A stretch of 64,000 nt of DNA from Xylanibacter ruminicola (GTDB taxonomy: Bacteria > Bacteroidota > Bacteroidia > Bacteroidales > Bacteroidaceae), in the NCBI RefSeq assembly GCF_900107775.1, contig NZ_FNRF01000007.1, positions 62,001-126,000 on the forward strand, in the 5' to 3' direction. A program made the position numbers and the translations under genes. Of this stretch, positions 41,551 through 50,970 are shown one piece after another. Every line of letters starts with the position of its first letter. Position 1 is the first letter of the stretch. The notes beneath the pieces were generated by a model. It had not been told where the DNA came from. It saw only the letters and a program-made list of their open reading frames with translations, and did no database searches.

Positions 41551-43210
41551 ATTTGTAGAGATAGCGTTTGATACTTCTCTTTGGTGTCTTCTCGAATTCC
41601 TCTTCGTGGATTTCGATTTCAGAGATCTTCTCGTAAGCTGGAATCATTTCGTTCAAACCATTGCGGTTCTGCTCCATGATGTTCTTCAGATCCTCCTCTG
41701 AGAAGCCCATATTCTTAGCCTCGTCCATATCGGGGTGAACCAAAGCTACCAGTTTGTTATCACGCTGTACTACCACACTCTCAAGCACCATGGTCATCGA
41801 GTTCAACTTGTCCTCGATTTCCTCTGGATAGATGTTCTGTCCGTTAGGACCCAACAGCATGTTCTTCGAGCGTCCGTTAATAAATACGTTACCATCGGCA
41901 TCCATTGTACCAAGGTCGCCAGTGTGGTACCAGCCATCGCGGTCGATAGTCTCGGCTGTGGCCTCAGGGTTCTTATAGTATCCCAACATCACGTTTGGAC
42001 CCTTGGTGAGAATCTCACCAGGAATACGCTGTGGGTCGGGTGATACAATTTTTACCTCCTGATGCAGGGCTGCACGTCCGCACGAACCTGGGGCAAAAGT
42101 ATGCCAGTCGCGATAGCAGATGATAGGTGCACACTCGGTAGCGCCATAACCTACGGTGTAGGGGAAGTCGATACGCTTCAGGAATCGTTCTACCTCCTGG
42201 TTCAGGGCAGCACCACCAATGATTACCTCGTACATGTTGCCACCAAAGGCCTTTAGCACTTCCTGACAGATCATCTCGCGAACCTTCTTTGAGATTACAG
42301 GCATCTGCAGTAGCAGTCGCATACGGTTGTTCTGTATCTTTGGGAATACCTTCTTGCGGATAATCTTCTCGATGATGAGAGGTACGGCGATGACGATACG
42401 TGGACGAATCTCAGCCAGGGCCTGTGCGATGATAGCGGGCGAAGGTACACGGTTCAGATAGTACACATGACAACCGTACAGGAACTCGAATATGAATTCG
42501 AATGCCATACCATACATGTGTGCCATTGGTAACATCGAGATAACCTTATCGCCAGCCTTGATGGTATTGCCCAATACGCTCACGGCAAAGTCGAAGTTCG
42601 ACCAGAGTGCGCGATAGGGCAGCATAACGCCTTTCGAGAAACCTGTTGTGCCGCTGGTATAGTTGATAACGGCCAACTCCTCAGGACTCTCCTCCATATA
42701 ATAGTGTACGTGCTCCTTACGGAAGTACTTGGGGAATTTCTTTCCATAGAGCTCATTAAGATGTTCGCGCGCATAGGTTAATTTGTCGGTACGCGAAATC
42801 ATGAGTGAGTAATCGGGGTTGTTGATGATACCCTCGAGTGTTGGCATGGCTTGGGGATCGATGATGGTAGCCACATGGTCGCCCACAAACAGCAGGCGGG
42901 CTTCAGAGTGGTTCACGATGTTGTGTACCTGTTCGGCATTAAACTCATGCAGAATGGGCACAGCAATAGCGCCGTAGGTAAGTGTGGCTAAGAATGCCAC
43001 TGCCCATTGTGATGAATTGCGACCGCAGAGGGCAATCTTATCCCCCTTCTGGATGCCGCTGTTTTCGAAAAGAATATGCAACTTTTCGATTTTTCTGGCT
43101 ACGTCATGAAACTGCAGCGTCTGTCCCTTAAAGTCGGTCAGCGCGTCGCGATCCCAATTGTCAATAATACTCTTTTGTATAAGAGCGTTAAAACTAGGTA
43201 TATGTTCCAT
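41549..43210 (-). CDS. AMP-binding acyl-CoA synthetase, copy 1
   Basis: 553 residues. Adenylate-forming enzyme that activates a fatty or carboxylic acid as acyl-AMP then thioester. Motifs: YTSGTTGFSKGVMLPYRALW (P-loop), GYGATECAP, GWYHTGDLGTMDADG, and the C-terminal catalytic lysine in KTPKRSIKRYLYK. Strongly similar along its length to the next gene, with near-identical blocks (KKVFPKIQNNRMRLLL). The 6-bp gap suggests co-transcription from the promoter at 44905-44936. Chain-length preference is unknown. Confidence 0.92.
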   Translation of the reverse strand: MEHIPSFNALIQKSIIDNWDRDALTDFKGQTLQFHDVARKIEKLHILFENSGIQKGDKIALCGRNSSQWAVAFLATLTYGAIAVPILHEFNAEQVHNIVNHSEARLLFVGDHVATIIDPQAMPTLEGIINNPDYSLMISRTDKLTYAREHLNELYGKKFPKYFRKEHVHYYMEESPEELAVINYTSGTTGFSKGVMLPYRALWSNFDFAVSVLGNTIKAGDKVISMLPMAHMYGMAFEFIFEFLYGCHVYYLNRVPSPAIIAQALAEIRPRIVIAVPLIIEKIIRKKVFPKIQNNRMRLLLQMPVISKKVREMICQEVLKAFGGNMYEVIIGGAALNQEVERFLKRIDFPYTVGYGATECAPIICYRDWHTFAPGSCGRAALHQEVKIVSPDPQRIPGEILTKGPNVMLGYYKNPEATAETIDRDGWYHTGDLGTMDADGNVFINGRSKNMLLGPNGQNIYPEEIEDKLNSMTMVLESVVVQRDNKLVALVHPDMDEAKNMGFSEEDLKNIMEQNRNGLNEMIPAYEKISEIEIHEEEFEKTPKRSIKRYLYK

Positions 43211-43216
43211 AAGCTA

Positions 43217-44875
43217 TTACTTATTCTTGTATAGATAGCGTTTGATACTCTTCTTTGGTGTCTTTGCAAACTCCTCTTCATGCAGCTCTATAGCCGAGAT
43301 ACGGCTGTAGACAGGAAGCATGTTGTTAAGCTCCTGACGATTCTGCTCCATGATGTGTTCCAATTCCTCCTGACTGAAGCTTACAACCTCGTCCTGGTCA
43401 GGGTGAACCAAAGCCACCAGTTTATCTCCACGCTGAATCACGATGCTCTCTGAAACCATAGCCATCGTATTCAGCTTGTCCTCAATTTCTTCTGGATATA
43501 CGTTCTGTCCGTTGGCGCCCAACAGCATGTTCTTCGAGCGTCCGCGAATAAAGATGTGTCCGCTTGGCAGCATGGTGCCTAAGTCGCCAGTATGATACCA
43601 ACCCTCTTCGTCGATAGCCTCGCGTGTGGCCTCTTCGTTCAGGTAGTAACCTAACATCATGTTGGTACCCTTGGTAACAATCTCGCCAGCCACGTTCTCT
43701 GGGTCGGAGCTCAGAATCTTCACCTCCATACGGTCGACAGGTTGTCCAACCGAACCGCCTATAAAGTCGTGGTAGTCTGAGAACGAAATCAGTGGGGCGC
43801 ACTCGGTAGTGCCATAACCCACGGTGATGGGGAATCCGATTGAGAGCAGGAACTCCTCAACCTCCTTAGAGAGTGGGGCACCGCCAACAATCACCTCGTA
43901 CAGGTTGCCGCCAAAGGCATTATATACCTCGTTGCAAATGCGGCTCTTAACCTTCTTGCTCACTACTGGCATGTTAAGCAATAGTCGCATGCGGTTGTTC
44001 TGTATCTTTGGGAATACCTTCTTGCGGATAATCTTCTCGATTATCAGCGGAACGGTAATAATACATGCTGGTTTTACAGTAGCAAACGCCTCGGCAATGA
44101 TAGCCGGACTCGGAAGTCGAGTAAGGAAGAACAGATGGCATCCGTTACAGAATCCGAACAGGAACTCAACGGCCATACCATACATGTGTGCCATAGGCAG
44201 AATGCTCAGCATGTTGTCGCCGGCCTTCACGTTGCGACCAAGTACTCGCAAACAAAACTCTACGTTACCCCAAATAGCGCGGTAGGGCAGCATCACGCCT
44301 TTCGAAAAGCCCGTTGTACCGCTGGTGTAGTTAATCATCGACAACTCCTCGGCCGTATCCTCATGGTATTTTACATGCTCGGCACGGAATGCTTTGGGGA
44401 ACTTGCTTCCAAACATCATATTAAGATGTTCGCGTGCGTATGTGATCTTCTCAGATCGCGATACGTGAAGCGAGAAATCGGGCAAGTTGAAGATAGCCTC
44501 CAAAGCTGGCATAGCTTCAGCGTCGATAGTCTTAACCGCAAAATCGCCTACAAACAGCAGGCGAGAGCCTGAGTGGTTCACAATATTCTGAATCTGCTCG
44601 CCGTTAAACTCATGCAGGATGGGTACGGCAACAGCACCATAGGTGAGTGTGGCTAAGAACGCAACAGCCCAATGGGCAGAGTTGCGACCGCAAATGGCAA
44701 TCTTGTCGCCCTTTACTACACCGCTGTTCTCGAATAATATGTGGAGTTTCTCAATTTTGCGTGCAACGTCGTGATACTGAAGCGTGATGCCCTGATAATC
44801 AGTAAGGGCATCTTGATTCCAGTTGTCTACAATCGCTTTCTGTATTAAAGCATTAAAACTGCTAAATTCTTTCAT
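43217..44875 (-). CDS. AMP-binding acyl-CoA synthetase, copy 2
   Basis: 552 residues from ATG 44875 (MKEFSSFNALIQKAIVDNW). Same motif set as copy 1: YTSGTTGFSKGVMLPYRAIW, GYGTTECAPLISF, GWYHTGDLGTM, KTPKKSIKRYLYK. The longer ORF start at 44896 is less likely because copy 1 begins at the equivalent place. Differences are concentrated in the acceptor region (GGSVGQPVDRMEV versus GSCGRAALHQEV), which may reflect a different substrate. Confidence 0.92.
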   Translation of the reverse strand: MKEFSSFNALIQKAIVDNWNQDALTDYQGITLQYHDVARKIEKLHILFENSGVVKGDKIAICGRNSAHWAVAFLATLTYGAVAVPILHEFNGEQIQNIVNHSGSRLLFVGDFAVKTIDAEAMPALEAIFNLPDFSLHVSRSEKITYAREHLNMMFGSKFPKAFRAEHVKYHEDTAEELSMINYTSGTTGFSKGVMLPYRAIWGNVEFCLRVLGRNVKAGDNMLSILPMAHMYGMAVEFLFGFCNGCHLFFLTRLPSPAIIAEAFATVKPACIITVPLIIEKIIRKKVFPKIQNNRMRLLLNMPVVSKKVKSRICNEVYNAFGGNLYEVIVGGAPLSKEVEEFLLSIGFPITVGYGTTECAPLISFSDYHDFIGGSVGQPVDRMEVKILSSDPENVAGEIVTKGTNMMLGYYLNEEATREAIDEEGWYHTGDLGTMLPSGHIFIRGRSKNMLLGANGQNVYPEEIEDKLNTMAMVSESIVIQRGDKLVALVHPDQDEVVSFSQEELEHIMEQNRQELNNMLPVYSRISAIELHEEEFAKTPKKSIKRYLYKNK

Positions 44876-44904
44876 TAAAACTGCACAATTTTTCAAATTT
44901 TGTG

Positions 44905-44936
44905 CAAAGGTAATTCATTTTTTGCACACTACCAAA
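44905..44936 (-). promoter_or_regulatory. promoter of the acyl-CoA synthetase pair
   Basis: Minus strand TTTG (44933-44936), 20-bp spacer, TACCTTTG (44905-44912). Confidence 0.75.
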
Positions 44937-44961
44937 TGTTTTTGTGCAATTTTTAAAAAAA

Positions 44962-46209
44962 TTACTCGTATCTCATTGATTTCGCAGGATGAATGTGCGA
45001 AATCAGGTAACTTGGTGCTATCAGAACAAACACACAGATAAGTAAGGTGGCTATGTTGATGAGTGCTATCAATGGCAGATTCAGCTCCATTGGTGCCTCG
45101 CTCACATAGTAGGTTTGTGGGTCGAGGGTGATAAAACCTGTGTATTTTTGGAGTAGCACGATGCCGATGCCCACGATGTTACCCCAGAACAATCCCTGAC
45201 CGATGATGAATACCGAGAACCACAGGAATGTATGGCGAACGGTATTGTTACGGGCGCCTAAAGCCTTCAGGATACCAATCATCTGCGTGCGCTCCAGGAT
45301 GATGATGAGTAAACCGCTAATCATCGTGAAGCCTGCCACGCAAACCATCAGTGCCAAGATAATCCATACGTTGATATCAAGCAGTTCCAACCACGAGAAT
45401 ACTTGTGGATACAATTCGTAAATGGTTTCGGATGTGAGCGAGTTGCCCTGTTCGTCGCTGGTGCGGTTGATGTTGTCGATAAACTGGTCGGCAGTATCGT
45501 TCACCTTCTCGAAATCCTTTACCAGCACCTCGATACCTGTTGCCTGATTATCAGTCCAACCGTTCAGTTTGTTGGCGGTATGCAGGTCGGTAAAACACAG
45601 CGTCTCGTCGAAGCGTGTCATATTGGTCTGGTAGATGCCGCTGATGGTGAACTTACGAGTGCGGACATCCTGGTTATCGATGAAATAGCCAAACACCTTG
45701 TCGCCTACCTTGAGGCGCATCTTGTCTGCTATCATCTTGGAAACCAGTAGTTTATACTTGCTTGTTTTATCACTAAATGAAGTAATGTTCCCTGCTGTAA
45801 GGTGCTGACTCAGAAAGGTAGTATCGTATTCTTCGGCGATGCCTTTGATGGCAATTCCTAAGAAATCTTCGTCGGTTTTTAGGATACCCTGTGTCATACT
45901 GAAGCGTTCAGCTTTGGCCACACCTGGCAGCTTGCTAACAGCCTTCATCAAGCTGTCGTTGGCGCAGATAGGGTGCGGATCAGAACCGCTGTAGTTCATG
46001 ATGTTGTGTACCTGAATGTGACTGCCAAAGCCCACCACTTTGTCGCGAATGGTATGTTTAAAACCAAGTACTACGCTTACAGTTACTATCATCACAGCCA
46101 GTCCGATAGCCACACCGATGGTAGCTATACGAATAGCTGGGCGACTCACTTTTCGTTTGTCGCCCTGATCGCTATATATTCTTTTGGCTATGTATAGAGG
46201 AAAATTCAA
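44962..46209 (-). CDS. ABC transporter permease (LolC/LolE, FtsX-like)
   Basis: 415 residues: N-terminal ISLIAKRI-like start (PLYIAKRIYSDQGDKRKVSRPAIRIATIGVAIGLAVMIVTVSV) with helix 1, a large periplasmic domain (about 55-265), then three helices in the C-terminal half (VAGFTMISGLLIIILERTQMIGILKALGA, FtsX signature). This matches permeases of lipoprotein-release systems; a partner ATPase is not adjacent. It ends close to the promoter of the acyl-CoA synthetases. Confidence 0.88.
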   Translation of the reverse strand: MNFPLYIAKRIYSDQGDKRKVSRPAIRIATIGVAIGLAVMIVTVSVVLGFKHTIRDKVVGFGSHIQVHNIMNYSGSDPHPICANDSLMKAVSKLPGVAKAERFSMTQGILKTDEDFLGIAIKGIAEEYDTTFLSQHLTAGNITSFSDKTSKYKLLVSKMIADKMRLKVGDKVFGYFIDNQDVRTRKFTISGIYQTNMTRFDETLCFTDLHTANKLNGWTDNQATGIEVLVKDFEKVNDTADQFIDNINRTSDEQGNSLTSETIYELYPQVFSWLELLDINVWIILALMVCVAGFTMISGLLIIILERTQMIGILKALGARNNTVRHTFLWFSVFIIGQGLFWGNIVGIGIVLLQKYTGFITLDPQTYYVSEAPMELNLPLIALINIATLLICVFVLIAPSYLISHIHPAKSMRYE

Positions 46210-46228
46210 AACTTCAATCCTTCAATTT

Positions 46229-47434
46229 TTAGTCCTCATCCACTCGTCCTGGGTAAGCTTCGAGTGCCTTGCGCAATACGATGAGTGCGCGCTCAAGGTC
46301 TTTCTTCTGTAATACGTAGGCGATACGTACCTGATTGATACCTGCACCTGGGGTGGTGTAGAATCCGGCTGCTGGGGCCATCATCACTGTCTCTCCCTCG
46401 TACTCGAACTCCGACAGGCACCAACGGCAGAACTTCTCGGCATCATCTACGGGCAGCTTGGCTACTGTATAGAAAGCACCCATGGGGATAGGTGAGTAAA
46501 CGCCAGGAATGCGGTTCAGTCCGTCGATCAGGCACTTACGACGCTCGACGTACTCGTCGTACACATCGCGATAGTACTCCTCTGGGGCATCCAGCGAAGC
46601 TTCGGCCACAATCTGTCCGATGAGTGGGGGAGAGAGGCGGGCCTGACAGAACTTCATTACGGCCTTGCGTACCTCGGCGTTCTTGGTAATCAGAGCGCCG
46701 ATACGGATACCGCACTCTGAATAACGTTTAGATACTGAGTCGATCAGGATCACGTTTTGCTCGATACCCTCAAGGTGGCAAGCCGAAATATATGGCGAAC
46801 CAGTGTAGATGTACTCACGATACACCTCGTCGGAGAAGAGATACAGGTCGTACTTCTTCACCAGGTCGCGAATCTGGTTCATTTCGCGGCGTGTGTACAG
46901 GTAGCCCGTTGGGTTGTTGGGGTTACATATCATAATAGCGCGTGTGCGCTCATTAATCAGCTCCTCGAATTTCTCTACCTTGGGGAGCGAGAAACCCTCC
47001 TCGATGGTAGTGGCAATAGTGCGGATTTTGGCTCCTGCCGAAATGGCAAAGGCCATATAGTTGGCGTAAGCAGGCTCTGGTACGATAATCTCATCGCCAG
47101 GATTCAGGCAGCTCAGGAATGCAAACAGCACCGCCTCGCTACCACCACTGGTAATGATGATATCATCAGCTGTTACGTTAATATTGTACTTAGCATAATA
47201 GTCTACCAACTTTTCGCGATAGCTCTGGTAGCCCTGCGAGGGTGAATACTCCAGGATACTGCGATCTATCTGCTTCAGGGCGTCGAGTCCTACTTGCGGT
47301 GTTGGCAGGTCAGGCTGACCGATGTTCAGATGGTACACCTTGGTACCTCTTTTCTTAGCGGCTACAGCGAGAGGGGCGAGTTTTCTGATAGGCGACTCGG
47401 GCATCTCTAGTCCGCGAACTGATATCTCAGGCAT
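46229..47434 (-). CDS. PLP-dependent aminotransferase (class I/II)
   Basis: 401 residues, aspartate-aminotransferase fold. LNIGQPDLPTP near the N-terminus, GGSEAVLFAF, ICNPNNPTGYLY, DEVYREYIY, the PLP lysine in DSVSKRYSECGIRIG and a C-terminal Arg (INQVRIAYVL). Substrates could be aspartate or another amino acid; sequence alone does not decide. Minus-strand -7 box TAACTTTG at 47483-47490. Confidence 0.92.
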   Translation of the reverse strand: MPEISVRGLEMPESPIRKLAPLAVAAKKRGTKVYHLNIGQPDLPTPQVGLDALKQIDRSILEYSPSQGYQSYREKLVDYYAKYNINVTADDIIITSGGSEAVLFAFLSCLNPGDEIIVPEPAYANYMAFAISAGAKIRTIATTIEEGFSLPKVEKFEELINERTRAIMICNPNNPTGYLYTRREMNQIRDLVKKYDLYLFSDEVYREYIYTGSPYISACHLEGIEQNVILIDSVSKRYSECGIRIGALITKNAEVRKAVMKFCQARLSPPLIGQIVAEASLDAPEEYYRDVYDEYVERRKCLIDGLNRIPGVYSPIPMGAFYTVAKLPVDDAEKFCRWCLSEFEYEGETVMMAPAAGFYTTPGAGINQVRIAYVLQKKDLERALIVLRKALEAYPGRVDED

Positions 47435-47482
47435 CTTTCTATTTTACGATTTGACAATTTACTATTTCACTATTTTGCGGTG

Positions 47483-47490
47483 CAAAGTTA
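47483..47490 (-). promoter_or_regulatory. -7 box of the aminotransferase gene
   Basis: TAACTTTG on the minus strand, 48 bp before the start. No good -33 box. The plus-strand -7 box TACTTTTG of the divergent pseudokinase gene lies at 47533-47540. Confidence 0.5.
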
Positions 47491-47561
47491 CTAAAATATT
47501 TTTAAATCGTGCTTTTTTTCGATTTATTTGTTTACTTTTGCAGCAAAATTGTGAGCTTACG

Positions 47562-48851
47562 ATGAATTTCGAGGAATTATTAGAAACGCGTGACGTTAGA
47601 AAAACCACGAAAGTCCGTCTTCCCTACGGTTACTTCTACAAGCGGTTGATCGATGGAAAGTACTCTAACTTCGTGGAGTTCCACGACGAGGTGGCCGATC
47701 ATGTCGCCTTTAGTAATTGTGTGCGTACCGAGGCTGCCGATATGGATAAGGTAAAGAATAAGCACCAGTTGCACTTTGTGCCCAACGAGGGCGACGGTGG
47801 TGTTTATGCTATAGCGGTTGAGGTGGGTAACTTTGTTACTTTCGAGCAGCTGCTGAACGAGAATCCGGCTGTTGTGGCGCGCGAGGATTTTGCCAACAAC
47901 ACGTTGCGCGATCTGGTAGAACTCACCCATCAGCTTAACGAACAGGGCGTGTATCACGTATGTTTTGCCCCCTGTAATGTGCTGGCTCGCAAAAACGATG
48001 CTACCATCCGCCTGCTTTGTCATGGTTCGTTCTATGCCAAGTTGGATCAGGAGATACTGTATGACGGACTTGAGGATTACGTAGCGCCTGAGGTGCTGGC
48101 TGGTGGCGAGATTGATGCCCGTGCCGATGTGTACTCGATGGCCAAGTTTGTGGTGTGGCTGTTTCATTCATCTGGTCTGCCCTTCGAGTGGCGCCAGATT
48201 ATCGCCAAGGCCACATCCGAGGATCCCGACCGTCGTTATCAGACGGTTCACGATTTCTACCATGCGCTTATCAGTCGCAAGCAGATGCGTCGCACAGCTC
48301 TGATAGGGTTTGCTGCAGTAGCTATTGCGCTGGCCATTGTGGGCAGCTATTTCTATATGTTGCCCCAGCCCGAGGACGTAGAGTACGTAAAGGCAGTTGA
48401 GGAGCCTATCCCCGATGATATGCTCGACGAGCAGAGCCTGCTTTACGGCTTGGGTGCCGATGCCGATTCGGCAACCATCGCCAATATCGTGGCCAAGCAG
48501 ATGCGCATGAAGGATTCGCTCTCTATCGACGAGAAGGAGATGAAGGAGTATCAGGCCAAGGCCGAGCAGATATTCCGCAAGCAGTTTACCAAAGAGGCCG
48601 ACCGCATCCTATCTAAGGTTTATAACAACAAGCAGATGAACCTTTCGGAAAAGGATTTTATGGCGCGCAGCCGTAGTATGACTCAGGAGTTGGCCAAGGC
48701 TGAACAGGATCTTGCCAAGCAGAGTAACCTGGGTAACGAGCGCTCGCAGCGCATTGCCAGTGAGATTATCGACCAGCTTACCACCAAGAAAATGGAGGCG
48801 CTGGACAAAGATTATATGGGAATTAAAAAGAATAAAACAGAAAACAAATGA
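47562..48851 (+). CDS. membrane-anchored protein pseudokinase
   Basis: 429 residues from ATG 47562; the ORF is open to 47322 but crosses the promoters. Residues 1-240 follow a protein-kinase layout: the APE-type YVAPEVL and the alpha-F Asp in DARADVYSMAKFVVWLF are clear, but the catalytic HRD is replaced (YHVCFAPCNVLA) and no DFG is seen (LLCHGS). A membrane helix (about 247-266) and a helical, charged C-terminal tail follow. Likely a scaffold or sensor rather than an enzyme. It overlaps the DUF4494 gene by 4 bp. Confidence 0.78.
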   Translation: MNFEELLETRDVRKTTKVRLPYGYFYKRLIDGKYSNFVEFHDEVADHVAFSNCVRTEAADMDKVKNKHQLHFVPNEGDGGVYAIAVEVGNFVTFEQLLNENPAVVAREDFANNTLRDLVELTHQLNEQGVYHVCFAPCNVLARKNDATIRLLCHGSFYAKLDQEILYDGLEDYVAPEVLAGGEIDARADVYSMAKFVVWLFHSSGLPFEWRQIIAKATSEDPDRRYQTVHDFYHALISRKQMRRTALIGFAAVAIALAIVGSYFYMLPQPEDVEYVKAVEEPIPDDMLDEQSLLYGLGADADSATIANIVAKQMRMKDSLSIDEKEMKEYQAKAEQIFRKQFTKEADRILSKVYNNKQMNLSEKDFMARSRSMTQELAKAEQDLAKQSNLGNERSQRIASEIIDQLTTKKMEALDKDYMGIKKNKTENK

Positions 48852-49324
48852 GAAGTAGAACAGCAATGTGGTTTGAATGCAAGATCCGTTACGAGAAGGT
48901 AACCGAGGACGGCTTGCAGAAGAAAGTAAACGAAAATTATGTAGTCGACGCCCTGAGTTTCAGCGAGGCTGAGACCCGCATCACCGAGGAGATGTCGTCG
49001 TATATCAGCGGCGAGTTCGAGGTGGCCGATATAAAGAAAGCAGCTTACAAAGAGGTGTTCTTTACCGATGATAATATTGCCGATAAGTGGTACAAGGCTA
49101 AGCTCCAGTTCATCACGATTGATGAGAAGACTGAGAAGGAGAAGCGCTCAACCGTTAACTATCTGGTTCAGGCTGGTTCGATGAACGGTGCCATGAAGAA
49201 TATCGATGAGGTGATGGGTGGCACCATGATCGACTATGTAGTTTCGTCGGTAGCCGAGACAACGTTGATGGACGTTTACGAGTACGGCAAGAAGAACGAT
49301 AAGCCCGAATACGAGCAGCAGTAA
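48848..49324 (+). CDS. DUF4494 family protein
   Basis: 158 residues. MWFECKIRYEKVTEDGLQKK, the segment DALSFSEAETRITEEM and KWYKAKLQFITIDEKTEKEKR are the family's hallmarks as I remember it in Bacteroidota. No signal peptide, no known function. Start overlaps the pseudokinase stop (ATGA), so both should be made together. Confidence 0.85.
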   Translation: MRSRTAMWFECKIRYEKVTEDGLQKKVNENYVVDALSFSEAETRITEEMSSYISGEFEVADIKKAAYKEVFFTDDNIADKWYKAKLQFITIDEKTEKEKRSTVNYLVQAGSMNGAMKNIDEVMGGTMIDYVVSSVAETTLMDVYEYGKKNDKPEYEQQ

Positions 49325-49340
49325 AAACGCAAACGATACG

Positions 49341-50018
49341 ATGATGGATTACGACGTTAAATCCCATCTGCACGAGGTGCTCGATACATTGCCACAAGGT
49401 GTTCGCCTTGTGGCTATCTCTAAATATCACCCTAACGAGTATATCGAAGCAGCCTACGAGGAGGGGCAGCGTGTGTTTGGCGAGAGTCACGAGCAGGAGC
49501 TGCGCCAGAAGCACCTTTCGCTGCCTCAGGATATCGAATGGCACTTTATCGGCCATTTGCAGACCAACAAGGTAAAGTACATTGCACCTTATGTAACAAT
49601 GATCGAGGCTGTTGACTCGCTCAAGCTGTTGCGCGAGATTAACAAGCAGGCCGAAAAGTGTGGTCGCCGTATCAAGGTGCTGCTCGAACTGCATATTGCC
49701 GAGGAGGCTACTAAGTATGGTCTTTCGCTCGATGCCTGTCGCGAACTGTTGGCAGCTGGCGAGTGGCGCGAGATGCAGCATGTGCAGATTTGTGGTTTGA
49801 TGATGATGGCTTCGTTTGTGGATGACGAAGCGCAGATTCGCCAGGAGATGCAGATCGCCCGCGATTTCTTCGACGAGGTAAAGGCTCAGTATTTTGCCGA
49901 CGATGATGCGTTTTGTGAGCGTTCGTGGGGTATGAGCGATGATTATCCCATCGCCCTGCAGACTGGCTCAACCATGATACGTGTGGGCACTAAGATTTTT
50001 GGTCCCCGCGTTTATTAA
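49341..50018 (+). CDS. YggS family pyridoxal-phosphate homeostasis protein
   Basis: 225 residues. Single-domain PLP barrel protein; PLP lysine in VAISKYHPNEYI, then FGESHEQEL, WHFIGHLQTNKVKYI, and the C-terminal SWGMSDDYPIALQTGSTMIRVGTKIFG, which binds the phosphate. It buffers free PLP and affects amino-acid metabolism. Its 3' end overlaps the convergent EFR1 gene by 29 bp. Confidence 0.94.
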   Translation: MMDYDVKSHLHEVLDTLPQGVRLVAISKYHPNEYIEAAYEEGQRVFGESHEQELRQKHLSLPQDIEWHFIGHLQTNKVKYIAPYVTMIEAVDSLKLLREINKQAEKCGRRIKVLLELHIAEEATKYGLSLDACRELLAAGEWREMQHVQICGLMMMASFVDDEAQIRQEMQIARDFFDEVKAQYFADDDAFCERSWGMSDDYPIALQTGSTMIRVGTKIFGPRVY

Positions 50019-50772
50019 AGTAGTACTGATCGCGCTTACGTGTAATCTTGCCAAAGTTGATGGCATGCACGGGGCAATAATGATAACAGGCTAAACAAGA
50101 GGTACACCGTCCGTTGTGAATCCACTCGGGCGGTGTTCCTTGTATATTATCCACAGGGCATACCTTTTCGCATTTGCCACATTTAATACATACATCCTCG
50201 TCAACCGTAAACTTCTTATCGTTTACCATACGGGCATTAAAGTAAGCACCAATCACGTACGAGTAGAGTCGGGGAGTACCGCCTTTCACTAGCTCCTCAA
50301 CACCCGTCGTGCGCTCACGTATAACAGATATGATATGTGGCAGCATCTTTCGCGCCAGGTTAATCTTTGCGTGCTCCTTCTCCTCCGTGTCCGTGTACAT
50401 AAACGGCAGGCACACGTAGCTCTCGGGCATCACAACGGCAAACTGTGTGGTGGCCTGTAAGCCGATAGCTGCTAAATCCTTGTTCAGTATCGTCATGGTT
50501 TCGCCCATGTTGTCGCCACATGTGGTCAGTGCCCAACAATAGGTGTTTTTTTTCGAAAAAGATAGTTTGGTGATAAACTCTCGTACGATTCTGGGTGGCT
50601 GCCAGCCATGGGTGGGGAAGCAGAAGCCGATGGTTTCGTTCTGCTTTAACTCAAACTGGTACTGTCCCTTACGTATCAAGTCGGGGATGTAGAATAGCTC
50701 TTCGCCGATGGCCTTTCTAATCTGCTGGGCCACCCATTTGGTGTTTCCTGTGCCTGTAAAATAGAATATCAT
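49990..50772 (-). CDS. EFR1 family flavodoxin-ferredoxin fusion protein
   Basis: 260 residues. N-terminal flavodoxin-like FMN site (FYFTGTGNTKWVA) and C-terminal two 4Fe-4S clusters (CIKCGKCEKVCP, CTSCLACYHYCP). Such EFR1 proteins are probably electron carriers in anaerobes. The -7 box TAATTTTG (50777-50784, minus) ends 4 bp before ATG 50772, so the mRNA is leaderless. Confidence 0.92.
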   Translation of the reverse strand: MIFYFTGTGNTKWVAQQIRKAIGEELFYIPDLIRKGQYQFELKQNETIGFCFPTHGWQPPRIVREFITKLSFSKKNTYCWALTTCGDNMGETMTILNKDLAAIGLQATTQFAVVMPESYVCLPFMYTDTEEKEHAKINLARKMLPHIISVIRERTTGVEELVKGGTPRLYSYVIGAYFNARMVNDKKFTVDEDVCIKCGKCEKVCPVDNIQGTPPEWIHNGRCTSCLACYHYCPVHAINFGKITRKRDQYYFNKRGDQKS

Positions 50773-50776
50773 GGTG

Positions 50777-50784
50777 CAAAATTA
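50777..50784 (-). promoter_or_regulatory. -7 box of the EFR1 gene
   Basis: TAATTTTG on the minus strand, 4 bp from the start codon; no clear -33 box. The plus-strand box TACCTTTG at 50838-50845 serves the DUF4840 gene with a leader of about 120 nt that shows no ORF or clear structure. Confidence 0.5.
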
Positions 50785-50970
50785 CATTTTTTTGTTGATA
50801 TTCTGATTAAAGTTTCGTGTTTTTCGCAAAAACAATATACCTTTGCATAGTCGAAACCTAAAAAAGCGACGAATTAAATATTATTAACGGTTAGTGATGC
50901 AAGATTTCGGGTTGTGGCGCATTAAGTGTGTGTACAATTCAAATCACAAAACAAAAACAATAAGTAAAAA

